Shown here piece after piece: positions 16,588 to 25,423 of a stretch of DNA of 64,000 bases. The position numbers were made by a program, and so were the translations under genes. Position 1 is the first letter of the stretch; each line of letters opens with the position of its first letter. This stretch comes from Intestinimonas aquisgranensis. GTDB lineage: Bacteria; Bacillota; Clostridia; Oscillospirales; Oscillospiraceae. The notes beneath the pieces were generated by a model, which searched no databases, had not been told where the DNA came from, and was given only the letters and a program-made list of their open reading frames with translations. The DNA is taken from contig JAJEQY010000002.1 of NCBI GenBank assembly GCA_020687605.1, positions 1 through 64,000 on the forward strand, given 5' to 3'.

Positions 16588-16614
16588 GCGTGCCGCACAA
16601 ACCGTGCGGCACGC
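16588..16614 (+). terminator. Terminator after the ahpC operon
   Basis: A perfect 11-bp stem (GCGTGCCGCAC and complement) with a 5-base loop and following CTTTAGT. Confidence 0.7.
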
Positions 16615-16655
16615 TTTAGTAATACGGTGGTATAGATTTGAGAGGAGTTGTCTTT

Positions 16656-16877
16656 ATGAAAAAACATTGGGGCATTGGCGGTATAATTTTAGGTTTATTG
16701 TTTCTTTCAGTCGAATTGTACTGTCTTAAAGTAATACAATCCTTGGAGATGCTTCACGGCACATGGCTCCTCAATGCTTGGGAGTACATGAAAGAACCAC
16801 AGTGTCTGATTGCTATTCTCATTACTATCGGTGTCATTATTTACTCCTGCTACCTTGCCTTTTTCTCAAAAAAGTAA
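16656..16877 (+). CDS. Small two-pass membrane protein (73 aa)
   Basis: MKKHWGIGGIILGLLFLSVE follows AGAGGAG. Two hydrophobic segments (residues 6-24 and 49-68) and a basic C-terminus (FFSKK) are seen. The family is not recognised. It is flanked by strong terminators on both sides, so it is transcribed alone. Confidence 0.55.
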   Translation: MKKHWGIGGIILGLLFLSVELYCLKVIQSLEMLHGTWLLNAWEYMKEPQCLIAILITIGVIIYSCYLAFFSKK

Positions 16878-16954
16878 GTGCCGGAGGATACTTGAAGAGG
16901 GTTTTATACAAGGGTATATTCATAGAATATAATAAAACAGAGCTAGTCAACATT

Positions 16955-16990
16955 AAAACGTCGCTATTTCTTCGTGAAAAGCGACGTTTT
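16955..16990 (+). terminator. Terminator after small membrane gene
   Basis: AAAACGTCGCT pairs with AGCGACGTTTT and is followed by TT. Confidence 0.75.
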
Positions 16991-17040
16991 TTATGGCCGG
17001 GATTAAGAAAGGAGTGCTCCTGTGATCAAATAGATTTTCT

Positions 17041-17080
17041 AAAAGGGGTGCTGCATTATTTTTATGCAGTAACCCCTTTT
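17041..17080. terminator. Second hairpin before TetR gene
   Basis: AAAAGGGGT and CTGCAT pair with ATGCAG and ACCCCTTTT in one interrupted stem. A/T runs on both sides would make it work in either direction. It separates the preceding genes from the TetR promoter. Confidence 0.65.
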
Positions 17081-17104
17081 ATTGAATGCTTTATGCACTG
17101 GTCC

Positions 17105-17158
17105 TTGACAAACTACGCTACTTATCTTATTATAACAGTGTTATATAGCGCTGTTATA
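17105..17158 (+). promoter_or_regulatory. TetR-gene promoter with self-operator
   Basis: TTGACA (17105-17110) and TATTAT (17128-17133) are 17 bases apart. A 28-bp palindrome (17131-17158, arms TATAACAG and CTGTTATA) overlaps the -10 and start site, as in autoregulated tetR genes. Confidence 0.7.
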
Positions 17159-17171
17159 TGGAGGGAGACAC

Positions 17172-17792
17172 ATGGAAGAAAAGTCTACCGCCACGCTGGA
17201 AAAAATCCAGCGGGCTGCCATAGAGGAATTCTCGGAGAAAGGCTTTCAGGGTGCCTCTCTGCGGCAGATTGTGAAGCAGGCTGGTGTCACCACCGGCGCA
17301 TTTTACGGCTATTTCTCCAGCAAAGAGGCGCTCTTTGCATCCATTGTGGAGCCCCATGCCGCTGCACTGATGGGCCGTTTCATGGAGACCCAGACCTCCT
17401 TTGCCGAGCTGCCAGAGCAGGAACAGCCGGAACACATGGGGCTGGAGTCCAGTCAATGTGTGCATTGGATGGTGGACTACATCTGTGACCACCGGGAGCA
17501 GGTAAAGCTGCTGCTGTGTAAAGCCGAGGGCACCAGCTACGAGCATTTTGTCCACAACATGGTGGAAGTTGAGGTGGAGTATACGCTCCAGTACCTGGGG
17601 GTTCTGCACCGTCTGGGGCATGGATGCCCCCAGCTAGATGCACAGCTGTGTCACATCATTGCCAGCGGAATGTTTAACGGCATTTTCGAGATCGTCGTCC
17701 ACGATATGCCCAAGGAGCAGGCCGTGCGGTATGTGGACCAGCTGCGGGATTTTTACACTGCCGGGTGGATGAAGCTGATCGGCCAGTCATGA
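17172..17792 (+). CDS. TetR/AcrR-family regulator
   Basis: The 206-residue protein has the TetR N-terminal helix-turn-helix (KIQRAAIEEFSEKGFQGASL ... GVTTGAFYGYFSSKEAL) and a larger all-helical ligand domain with a Cys in the LLLCKAEG segment. It lies just upstream of two ABC subunits in the same direction but has its own promoter, operator and terminator. It may therefore control itself and additional targets. The ligand is unknown; a substrate of the neighbouring transporter is an obvious candidate. Confidence 0.85.
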   Translation: MEEKSTATLEKIQRAAIEEFSEKGFQGASLRQIVKQAGVTTGAFYGYFSSKEALFASIVEPHAAALMGRFMETQTSFAELPEQEQPEHMGLESSQCVHWMVDYICDHREQVKLLLCKAEGTSYEHFVHNMVEVEVEYTLQYLGVLHRLGHGCPQLDAQLCHIIASGMFNGIFEIVVHDMPKEQAVRYVDQLRDFYTAGWMKLIGQS

Positions 17793-17810
17793 GCCGCACC
17801 ATTTTCCAGT

Positions 17811-17838
17811 AAGAACGGGGCTGCGCCCCCTTCTTTTT
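17811..17838 (+). terminator. Terminator after TetR gene
   Basis: AAGAA-C-GGGG pairs with CCCC-C-TTCTT, followed by TTT. It isolates the TetR gene from the ABC genes. Confidence 0.65.
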
Positions 17839-17846
17839 ACATCAAT

Positions 17847-17864
17847 GGTTAGCAATAACTAACC
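17847..17864 (+). promoter_or_regulatory. DtxR-like operator of the ABC importer-like operon
   Basis: GGTTAGCAATAACTAACC lies 18 bases before the GTG start and just ahead of AGGAGG. No clear -10/-35 is visible between it and the terminator, so the start of transcription probably overlaps the terminator tail. Confidence 0.65.
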
Positions 17865-17881
17865 TAAAAGGAGGAATATTT

Positions 17882-19684
17882 GTGAAGCAAAAGAAGCAAA
17901 ACGCTCTGACCGTCCTGCTGGGATATGCAGGCAGCCACCGGCGGCTCACCTTTCTGGGGTTGGGGCTGTCGGCGGTGTCCATGGTGTGCAGCATGATCCC
18001 GTACCTCTGCATCTGGCTGGCAGCACGGGATCTGATCGCCGTGGCGCCTGACTGGACGCAGGCCCGGAGCGTGACGGACTACGGCTGGATCGCCTTCGCT
18101 TTCGCGGTGGGCGGCATCCTCATCTACTTCCTGGGTCTGATGTGCACCCATCTGGCAGCGTTCCGCACGGCGTCCAACATCCGTAAACAGGGCATGGCAC
18201 ATGTGATGCAGGCGCCGTTGGGCTATTTTGACGCCAACGCCTCCGGTTTGATCCGCAGCCGGCTGGATGCGGCGGCGGCCGACACCGAGACGCTGCTGGC
18301 CCACAATCTGGCGGACATCGTGGGCACAATCACCCTGTTTCTCGCCATGCTGGTGCTGATGTTCGTATTTGACTGGTGTATGGGCGCGGCCTGCCTGCTG
18401 GCGGCGGTGATCTCCATCCTTGCTATGTTCAGCATGATGGGCGGCAAGAACGCCGGGCTGATGGCGGAATACCAGGCGGCCCAGGATCGTATGACCAAAT
18501 CCGGCACGGAATATGTGCGAGGTATCCCGGTGGTCAAGATCTTTCAGCAGACTGTATATTCCTTCAAGGCATTCCAGCAGGCCATTGAGGACTACAGCAC
18601 TAAGGCGGAGCATTATCAAGGCGATGTGTGCCGCGTGCCGCAGTCCATCAACCTGACCTTTACCGAGGGCGCCTTTCTGTTTTTGGTGCCGGTGGTGCTG
18701 TTCCTGGCTCCCGGCGCGCTGGCTTCCGGCGATTTTGCGGGGTTTGTCACAAACTTCGCCTTCTACGCCGTGTTCTCCGCCATCATTTCCACCGCACTGG
18801 CCAAAATCATGTTTGCGGCTTCCGGTATGATGCTGGCCGACACCGCTCTGGGCCGCTTCCAGCCAGTCATGGACGCGCCGACGCTGGCGGTGCCGGATCA
18901 TCCACAGTCCCCCAGGGACAACCGGGTGGTATTCCGGGATGTGAGTTTTACCTACGATGGCGCGCAATCTCCCGCCCTGTCCCATGTTTCCTTCACCGCC
19001 GAGCCCGGACAGACAGTGGCGCTGGTAGGGCCTTCAGGCGGGGGCAAGACCACAGCCGCCAGCCTGATCCCCCGGTTCTGGGATGCAGACACCGGCACTG
19101 TCGAAGTGGGCGGCATGGATGTACGCCAGATTGATCCCCATGTGTTGATGGATCAGGTCGCTTTTGTGTTTCAGAACAACCGGCTGTTCAAGGCCAGCAT
19201 TCTGGAAAATGTCCGGGCTGCCCGCCCCGATGCCAGCCGTGAGCAGGTGCTGGCTGCCCTGGAAGCCGCACAGTGCGGCGACATTCTGGAAAAGCTGCCC
19301 CAGGGACTGGATACTGTGATCGGAACCGAAGGGACCTATCTTTCCGGCGGCGAGGCCCAGCGCATCGCGCTGGCACGGGCCATTTTGAAGGATGCACCCA
19401 TCGTGGTGCTGGATGAAGCCACCGCTTTCGCCGACCCGGAAAATGAAGCCCTGATCCAGAAAGCCTTCGCTCAGCTGACAAAGGACCGCACCGTCATTAT
19501 GATCGCCCACCGGCTCTCCACGGTGGTGGGTGCGGATAAGATTCTGGTGCTGGAGGGCGGCCGGGTGACAGAGCAGGGTACCCACGGGGAGCTGATTGCG
19601 GCAGGCGGATTGTACACCCGGATGTGGGCCGACTACAATCAGGCAATCCAATGGAAAATGGAAAGCGGCAAGGAGGGGAAATAA
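17882..19684 (+). CDS. ABC transporter subunit, exporter fold, YbtP/IrtA-like
   Basis: The 600-residue protein fuses six membrane helices (residues 15-310) to an ABC ATPase with Walker A GPSGGGKTT (near 385), signature LSGGEAQR and Walker B VVLDEATAF. The GTG start follows AAGGAGG. It is one half of a heterodimer with the next gene, which begins on the adjacent base pairs. The type IV exporter fold is usually used for export, but siderophore importers such as YbtPQ and IrtAB have the same architecture. The iron-type operator in front favours uptake of an iron chelate; the TetR neighbour leaves drug export open. Confidence 0.8.
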   Translation: MKQKKQNALTVLLGYAGSHRRLTFLGLGLSAVSMVCSMIPYLCIWLAARDLIAVAPDWTQARSVTDYGWIAFAFAVGGILIYFLGLMCTHLAAFRTASNIRKQGMAHVMQAPLGYFDANASGLIRSRLDAAAADTETLLAHNLADIVGTITLFLAMLVLMFVFDWCMGAACLLAAVISILAMFSMMGGKNAGLMAEYQAAQDRMTKSGTEYVRGIPVVKIFQQTVYSFKAFQQAIEDYSTKAEHYQGDVCRVPQSINLTFTEGAFLFLVPVVLFLAPGALASGDFAGFVTNFAFYAVFSAIISTALAKIMFAASGMMLADTALGRFQPVMDAPTLAVPDHPQSPRDNRVVFRDVSFTYDGAQSPALSHVSFTAEPGQTVALVGPSGGGKTTAASLIPRFWDADTGTVEVGGMDVRQIDPHVLMDQVAFVFQNNRLFKASILENVRAARPDASREQVLAALEAAQCGDILEKLPQGLDTVIGTEGTYLSGGEAQRIALARAILKDAPIVVLDEATAFADPENEALIQKAFAQLTKDRTVIMIAHRLSTVVGADKILVLEGGRVTEQGTHGELIAAGGLYTRMWADYNQAIQWKMESGKEGK

Positions 19685-21439
19685 ATGTTTGGAGCAAAAT
19701 TTCAGAGGAAATATGCCCTGACGGATCAGGGTGTACAGAACACCAAAAAGGGCACCTTTTGGACGGTGGTCGTCAATCTGGTGGTCATGGGCGGAGTCAG
19801 CATCCTGTACCTTGTGATGTCCGACCTGATGGCGTCTCTGACCGACGGTGTCTCCCTGACCGACTCCCTGCCTGTACTGGCCGGACTTTTGGTGTTTGCG
19901 CTTCTTTCCTTTCTCACCCATCTCCAGCAGTACAAAGCCACCTATGGCCTCGTGTACGGTGAGGTGAAAGCCACCCGGCTGCGGCTGGCGGAACGGCTGC
20001 GCAAACTGCCCCTTGGATTTTTTGGCAAGCAGGATCTGGCCGACCTGACGGAGACCCTGATGGGCGATGTCAACCGCATGGAACATGTCTGGAGCCATGT
20101 GCTGGGCTACTTGTACGGCTCCTACATTTCCACCGCCGTGATCGCAGTCTGCCTGCTCTGGTATGACTGGCGGCTGACTATTGCCTGTCTTTGGGGAGTG
20201 CCGGTAGCGTTTTGCCTGCTGTTTGGAAGCCGGAAGCTCACCGAACGCCAGGCCGAGCAGACCAAGCACGCCGCCGTGCGGGTTTCGGATGGGATGCAGG
20301 AGGCGCTGGAAAATGTGCGGGAGATCCGTGCCACCAATCAGGAGGAGCGGTATCTTGCAGGATTGTACCGGAAGATCGACGACCATGAACGGATCATGAT
20401 CCGCGGCGAGCTGGTCACCGGCCTGTTCGTCAACGGGGCCAGCGTTATCATGCGGCTGGGCGTGGCGACCACGATCCTTACGGGCGCGGGGCTAATTTTG
20501 TCCGGACAGATCGACTTCATGCTGCTGTTCTTGTTCCTCATGGTCATTACCCGGATCTATGCCCCCTTCGATCAGAGCCTTGCGCTGATTGCCGAGCTGT
20601 TTGTCTCCCAGGTGTCGGCAGACCGGATGAACGCTCTGTTTGACACCCCGATTGCCGAAGGGGCGGAAACCTTTCATCCTAAGGGACACGACATCGTATT
20701 TGACCATGTGGAGTTTGCCTATGACAAAAAGGCCGTCCTGCACAATGTCAGCTTTACTGCAAAGGAAGGCGAGATCACAGCGCTGGTCGGTCCTTCCGGC
20801 TCCGGCAAAAGCACCTGCGCCCGGCTGGCTGCCCGCCTGTGGGATGCCACTGGGGGAGCTATCAAAGTGGGTGGGGTGGATATTTCCACCGTGGACCCAG
20901 AGGTGCTGCTGACCGATTATTCCATGGTTTTTCAGGATGTGGTGCTGTTTGACGACACGGTGATGGAGAATATCCGCCTGGGCAGGCGGGGCGCCTCTGA
21001 CGCGGAGGTGATGGCCGCAGCCAAAGCCGCCAACTGCGAGGAGTTTGTCAGCAGACTGCCCCAGGGCTACCAAACGCCCATCGGAGAAAACGGCGCAAAG
21101 CTATCCGGCGGCGAGCGGCAGCGCATCTCCATCGCCCGCGCACTGCTCAAGGACGCCCCTGTCGTATTGCTGGACGAAGCCACTGCATCCCTGGATGTGG
21201 AAAACGAGACCAAGGTGCAGGGGGCGCTCACCCGGCTGCTGGCCGGCAAGACGGTGTTGGTCATTGCCCACCGGATGCGCACTGTGGCCGGAGCAGATCA
21301 TATCGTGGTGCTGAAAGATGGCCGTGTGGAGCAGCAGGGTTCCCCGCAGGAGCTGATGGCGGAAGACGGCCTGTTCCGGCACATGGTGGAGCTCCAGAGT
21401 GAAAGTGCCCAGTGGCAGTTGAGTGGGGCAAGGCCATAA
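19685..21439 (+). CDS. ABC transporter subunit, exporter fold, YbtQ/IrtB-like
   Basis: This is the second half-transporter of the pair, 584 residues: six membrane helices in residues 20-310, then Walker A GPSGSGKST, signature LSGGERQR and Walker B VVLLDEATASLD. The D-loop and H-loop (IAHRM) are intact. It starts right after the first subunit's stop codon and should form its obligate partner. A terminator follows. Confidence 0.8.
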   Translation: MFGAKFQRKYALTDQGVQNTKKGTFWTVVVNLVVMGGVSILYLVMSDLMASLTDGVSLTDSLPVLAGLLVFALLSFLTHLQQYKATYGLVYGEVKATRLRLAERLRKLPLGFFGKQDLADLTETLMGDVNRMEHVWSHVLGYLYGSYISTAVIAVCLLWYDWRLTIACLWGVPVAFCLLFGSRKLTERQAEQTKHAAVRVSDGMQEALENVREIRATNQEERYLAGLYRKIDDHERIMIRGELVTGLFVNGASVIMRLGVATTILTGAGLILSGQIDFMLLFLFLMVITRIYAPFDQSLALIAELFVSQVSADRMNALFDTPIAEGAETFHPKGHDIVFDHVEFAYDKKAVLHNVSFTAKEGEITALVGPSGSGKSTCARLAARLWDATGGAIKVGGVDISTVDPEVLLTDYSMVFQDVVLFDDTVMENIRLGRRGASDAEVMAAAKAANCEEFVSRLPQGYQTPIGENGAKLSGGERQRISIARALLKDAPVVLLDEATASLDVENETKVQGALTRLLAGKTVLVIAHRMRTVAGADHIVVLKDGRVEQQGSPQELMAEDGLFRHMVELQSESAQWQLSGARP

Positions 21440-21461
21440 TTCTTTGTATAATAGAAATAAG

Positions 21462-21501
21462 AGAAGCCCACAGTTCCGAATACAAAGAACTGTGGACTTC
21501 T
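21462..21501 (+). terminator. Terminator after the ABC half-transporter pair
   Basis: AGAAG-C-CCACAGTTC pairs with GAACTGTGG-A-CTTCT, followed by TTC. Confidence 0.75.
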
Positions 21502-21708
21502 TTCTGGGCTGAAAGTCTGCGTTAATTGCCATCAGGTAACGAAAGCCGCGCTCTGCGGTGGATACTCCAGCAGTGGACAGCCGAAGTGCTGGACAAAACC
21601 GACCCTAGGTTCACCGAAGGAGCACAGTTATCCCTTGGTAGGTGGATGTTATGATTCACGTGTTTAGAAAGTAGTTTGCATATAACTGTTATTCGTGGGA
21701 ACATAAAA
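21502..21708. other. Intergenic stretch without a recognisable gene
   Basis: It lies between convergent transcripts. A short open plus-strand frame (TAEVLDKTDPRFTEGAQLS) has no start or ribosome site and may be a gene relic. No operator or RNA structure was recognised. Confidence 0.4.
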
Positions 21709-21744
21709 AACAGAGGAACAACCATGGCGAGTCGTTCCTCTGTT
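21709..21744 (-). terminator. Terminator of the FecBCD-cupin operon
   Basis: AACAGAGGAAC pairs with GTTCCTCTGTT; on the minus strand a run of six T's follows. Confidence 0.75.
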
Positions 21745-21749
21745 GGGAG

Positions 21750-22400
21750 TCATTCCAGAATGAGCAGAAGAGACATTTTGAATGGCCCATCAGCGGTTAC
21801 GCTGTGCAGACCATTTTTGTCAAAGCGGAAACTGTCTCCAGCGGACACATGGTAGTCAGAACCCTCGTAACTGATTACAGCACTACCCTCCAGTACGGTA
21901 ACAATCGCAGGGCCAGGAGCGCGGTGGGGTTGAAGGCACGTGCCCTCTGCAAACGCCATTAAGGCAAACTTCATCGTGTCGTTTTTTGCAATGTCCAGGT
22001 TGGTGATGCTGTTGGCTTCGTAGGAAATGAGTTCCTTTAGGTCAACGGATTTTCCAGATTTTACAATATCGTTCATATTAAGCTCCTTTTTCGTAATGAT
22101 CTCGGTATAGACTGCGCCTGTTTTACATTCCACTCCACAGAGGGTACCACCATGGACAACAAGCAGACTCCCAGGCTCTAAGATTGTCCTGCGGCCCCTA
22201 TCACCAATGAGGAACTCGGCGTGCCCAAAGTCTCCGATATAGAGGACGAGGTGGTCGTAGCTTTCCCGGCTGATGGAGGTATCTGCACCTAGGGAAAACC
22301 AAGTTACAGAATTTAAGTTACTCAGTCCCGTGCTCCGGGATACGGTCATATGTCCCCGAATAGGGCATTGCTGTGACACACGATAGGCTCCGCTTATCAT
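21750..22400 (-). CDS. Cupin-domain protein in iron-importer operon
   Basis: The start MISGAYRVSQ follows AAAGGAGGGG; an upstream in-frame extension overlaps the ATPase gene and is unlikely. The 216 residues fold as two parts: an N-terminal beta-rich half (LVLYIGDFGHAEFLIGDRG) and a C-terminal cupin barrel. The barrel shows HRAPGPAIVTVLEGSAVISYEG and a second motif DSFRFDKNGLHSV, with His ligands suited to a metal. It is the last gene of the FecBCD-type operon. It could sense or modify the incoming chelate or hold iron; no DNA-binding domain is visible. Confidence 0.7.
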   Translation of the reverse strand: MISGAYRVSQQCPIRGHMTVSRSTGLSNLNSVTWFSLGADTSISRESYDHLVLYIGDFGHAEFLIGDRGRRTILEPGSLLVVHGGTLCGVECKTGAVYTEIITKKELNMNDIVKSGKSVDLKELISYEANSITNLDIAKNDTMKFALMAFAEGTCLQPHRAPGPAIVTVLEGSAVISYEGSDYHVSAGDSFRFDKNGLHSVTADGPFKMSLLLILE

Positions 22401-22413
22401 GGATCCCCTCCTT

Positions 22414-23214
22414 TTATATTGCATGCCCCAGCAGGGATACCGGGATAATGTTCTTGATAGACCGGTTTCGGTATTGGAATTCATTGACCACAACCTCCAC
22501 ATCAAACGAGCGCGAGATATTATTCTCAGTAAGTATCTGTTCGGTTGGGCCACAGAAGAAGGTTCCTGAGCGATTCATCATTAACGCATTGTCGGACACG
22601 GCAAGGGCATTGGTGGGATAATGCGTGTTCATGACAGCGCTGATCCCATCCTCGTGGGCCAGCCGCTCAATCATGTTCAGCACCAGAATCTGGTTATGGA
22701 AGTCCAGACCAGTTTCAGGCTCATCCAAAATAATCAGTTGCGGCTCATTGATAAGAGCACGGGCAATCAGCACCATCTGCAGTTCACCGCCGCTCATCTG
22801 GTTACAGTCCTTGTTAGCCAGTCGGACGATTCCAGTTCTCTCCATCATAGACTCCGCCATCTCGATTTCCTTCCGTCCAGGCTGTTCAAACATCCCTAAA
22901 TGAGCGCTTCGGCCCAGCATGACCATCTCCAGTCCTGTGTAGGAAAAGGCAAAGCCACGGCTCTGTGGAATATAGGAGACGCTGCTCCACAGCTCCCTGG
23001 GTTTCATGGAGGAAATGTCCCGACCCTTCAAAAGAGTCTGGCCCTCCTTCCACGGAAGCAAACCGGTCATACATTTCAGCAAAGTCGTCTTTCCAATTCC
23101 GTTGGGACCAAGAATTGCCAAAATCTCTCCTTTCCGAAGGGATAGATTGATTCCCCTAAGGATTGGTTTCTGCTTTGGATACCCAAAGCTTCCGTTCTTA
23201 ACTTCAAGAATCAT
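22414..23214 (-). CDS. Iron-siderophore ABC transporter ATP-binding protein (FecE-like)
   Basis: The 266-residue ABC ATPase has Walker A GPNGIGKTT (near residue 36), a Q-loop SYIPQSRG, signature MSGGELQM and Walker B LIILDEPETGLD. It matches the FepC/FecE/BtuD class. It overlaps the permease gene by four bases (ATGA) and lies 13 bases before the cupin gene. Confidence 0.88.
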   Translation of the reverse strand: MILEVKNGSFGYPKQKPILRGINLSLRKGEILAILGPNGIGKTTLLKCMTGLLPWKEGQTLLKGRDISSMKPRELWSSVSYIPQSRGFAFSYTGLEMVMLGRSAHLGMFEQPGRKEIEMAESMMERTGIVRLANKDCNQMSGGELQMVLIARALINEPQLIILDEPETGLDFHNQILVLNMIERLAHEDGISAVMNTHYPTNALAVSDNALMMNRSGTFFCGPTEQILTENNISRSFDVEVVVNEFQYRNRSIKNIIPVSLLGHAI

Positions 23215-24251
23215 CGCAGATTACTCCTATTTCGATTCAACAGCGAGATAAACACCGGAGCGCCTACAATGGCAGTCAGAATAGAAATCGGTAGTTCAAT
23301 GACGCTGATGCTCCGGGAAAGTGTGTCGATCACGATCATGAAAGAGATTCCGAGGCTGATGCTGAAGGGAATGACATAGCGGTTGTTGCTGCCAACCAGC
23401 AGGCGGGCACAGTGAGGGATAAGTAGCCCGATCCAGCCCACCTGTCCGCACATTGATACGGAGGAAGCGGTAATAAGTGTGGAAGCTAGAATAAAAATCA
23501 TCCGAGTCTGCCTGATGTTGATCCCGCTGGACTGTGCCTCGTCTGCGCTGAGGGAGAGAATATTCAGGCGCCATCGCAAAAGATAGATGATCACAGTTCC
23601 TACCAGAATCAGCGGTGAGCCAATTAGGATCTCCTGATATCCCGCCCCAGTAAAGCTGCCCATCAGCCAGTAGGTAATCTGGGGCAGTTTGTCCTGGGGA
23701 TCCGCGGTGTATTTCAGTAAAGAACCCATAGCATTGAATAGGGAGGATGCGATCATGCCTGCCAGCACCAAGTAGACCATAGAGCGGCCATCATTTTTTC
23801 CAGCAATTCTCAAAGTAATCCAGACGGAACCCAGGCCAAAGACTAGTGCCAGCAGCTGCGTCTCTAGAATGCTTCGAGACAAGATGATGGCCAGAATTGC
23901 CCCTATACAGGTTCCGCTGCTCACACCCAGAACATCCGGGGTGGCCAAGGGGTTAGAGAACAACGATTGAAACGTATTGCCTGCACAGGACAGTCCTGCG
24001 CCTACGACAGCGGCCATGAGGATGCGGGGTAGGCGGAGATTGATGACCACGGAATAACTCTGGCTGACCTCTGTCTCATATCCCTGCAGCCGTCTTAGTG
24101 CCTGTGCGATTGACGGAAGGATATCGTCCACTGGGACATTCATCCGTCCGGCACAAAGACACAGCAGTGCAGATATCAGGGGTATTAGAAACATGGTCGC
24201 AATGGCTGCCGGGGTGAAGGTCCCGTTTTTTACCCAAAAAGTATCCCGCAT
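23211..24251 (-). CDS. Iron-siderophore ABC transporter permease (FecCD-like)
   Basis: The 346-residue permease has about ten membrane helices and the FecCD hallmarks: RLPRILMAAVVGAGLSCAGN, FQSLFSNPLATPDVLGVSSG and the C-terminal GLLIPHCARLLVGSNNRYVIP. Only one permease gene is present, so it should form a homodimer, as in BtuC2D2. Its start overlaps the stop of the binding-protein gene (TGATG). Confidence 0.9.
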   Translation of the reverse strand: MRDTFWVKNGTFTPAAIATMFLIPLISALLCLCAGRMNVPVDDILPSIAQALRRLQGYETEVSQSYSVVINLRLPRILMAAVVGAGLSCAGNTFQSLFSNPLATPDVLGVSSGTCIGAILAIILSRSILETQLLALVFGLGSVWITLRIAGKNDGRSMVYLVLAGMIASSLFNAMGSLLKYTADPQDKLPQITYWLMGSFTGAGYQEILIGSPLILVGTVIIYLLRWRLNILSLSADEAQSSGINIRQTRMIFILASTLITASSVSMCGQVGWIGLLIPHCARLLVGSNNRYVIPFSISLGISFMIVIDTLSRSISVIELPISILTAIVGAPVFISLLNRNRSNLR

Positions 24252-25393
24252 CAGTATACCAGCATTTCTGCCAATTCGGCATCGGTCACATCATAGCCAT
24301 ACCACTGCTGGTAATACGACCGGATGGTATCCTCCAGTGGATAGTCGGCAAAGGCTTCAGGATAGGTGTTGCAAGCGAGCCAGGCAAAAACGATTGGGGC
24401 ATCTGGGTTTGGGGTGAACCAGTTCCACATGCCAAGAGTAGTGCCGTATACACGGTTGTTACGCACCGCACTCATGCTTGAGAAGTCTGCACCGTCCACT
24501 TTGTTTTCTAGCACATCAGAAGTGCGCAGGGGGAGCAGACCGGGGCCGTCGAGAAACAGGATATCGGGATCCCACTCCAGAATCTGCTCCACGCTCACCT
24601 GAGCCCATCCTGTGGTCTCATCAGCCATATCAACCACGCCAAGCCGGCGCATCCAGAAGTAGCCGAAGGTTCCCTGACCGGACAGCTGAGGCACGCCGTC
24701 GTTGTACTTCCAGATAATCAGTGCGCTGGGCCGGTCACTCTCCGAGATCTTCGCAATGCGAGCCTCAACATCGGCCACGATTGCGTTGCCAGCAGCCTTG
24801 AACTCATCCATCTTACCGGACTCTCCGAACACATCTTCTAGCAGAGTCAACCAGCTCTGATAAAGTACCAGCGGGTCACATTCGTTACCCGTTGTAGAAA
24901 AACCCACACTGGGAATCCCGGAGGCCCTCAAAATCTCAGCGTGTTCCGTGTTCCCTGCATTGTAGAAAATCACATCGGGTTCCAGCTTCATAATTTCTTC
25001 TATGTTCAGGTCGCTTTGGGCATATACCGTGTCAGAGGATTCCATCAACTCAGGTGCAATATTTTTCAACACAGTCTCGGAAATGGTGCTTTTAAAAGAG
25101 CCGCAAAAGCCCACAATGTGCGGCGCATTTCCTTCAAAGTACGCCATATAAGTGGATAGAATGGGAATCTGGTCGATCACCACCCGGGTGATGTTGTCCG
25201 GGACCTCTACTTCGTTTCCCGCATGGTCGACCACAACATGCGTTCCCGTTTTCTCAGTTGTAGATGTGTTTGTGTTAGGAGAAATTGCTGAGTCTGAAGC
25301 AGAATCGGCACCAGGGACAAAGCTACTTCCACATCCTACACAAAGAGATGCTGTTATACAGACTACCAGCAACATAGAAAGAATTTTTTTCAT
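24251..25393 (-). CDS. Iron-siderophore ABC transporter substrate-binding lipoprotein
   Basis: A lipoprotein signal (VCITASLCVGC) and a Ser/Thr-rich linker lead into a type III periplasmic-binding-protein domain of 380 residues in all. It includes VVVDHAGNEVEVPDNITRVV, LEPDVIFYNAGNTEHAEIL and the C-terminal RNNRVYGTTLGMWNWFTPNP stretch. It is first in the operon and directly downstream of the strongest DtxR-like palindrome, so it should be induced in metal shortage to capture a ferric chelate or a related complex. Confidence 0.9.
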   Translation of the reverse strand: MKKILSMLLVVCITASLCVGCGSSFVPGADSASDSAISPNTNTSTTEKTGTHVVVDHAGNEVEVPDNITRVVIDQIPILSTYMAYFEGNAPHIVGFCGSFKSTISETVLKNIAPELMESSDTVYAQSDLNIEEIMKLEPDVIFYNAGNTEHAEILRASGIPSVGFSTTGNECDPLVLYQSWLTLLEDVFGESGKMDEFKAAGNAIVADVEARIAKISESDRPSALIIWKYNDGVPQLSGQGTFGYFWMRRLGVVDMADETTGWAQVSVEQILEWDPDILFLDGPGLLPLRTSDVLENKVDGADFSSMSAVRNNRVYGTTLGMWNWFTPNPDAPIVFAWLACNTYPEAFADYPLEDTIRSYYQQWYGYDVTDAELAEMLVY

Positions 25394-25423
25394 GCTATCG
25401 CTCCTTTTCTTATTAAGATAACT

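Noticed and set aside
19034..20386. 450-codon minus-strand frame opposite the ABC genes
   Set aside because: Antisense shadow; plus-strand ABC motifs are unambiguous.
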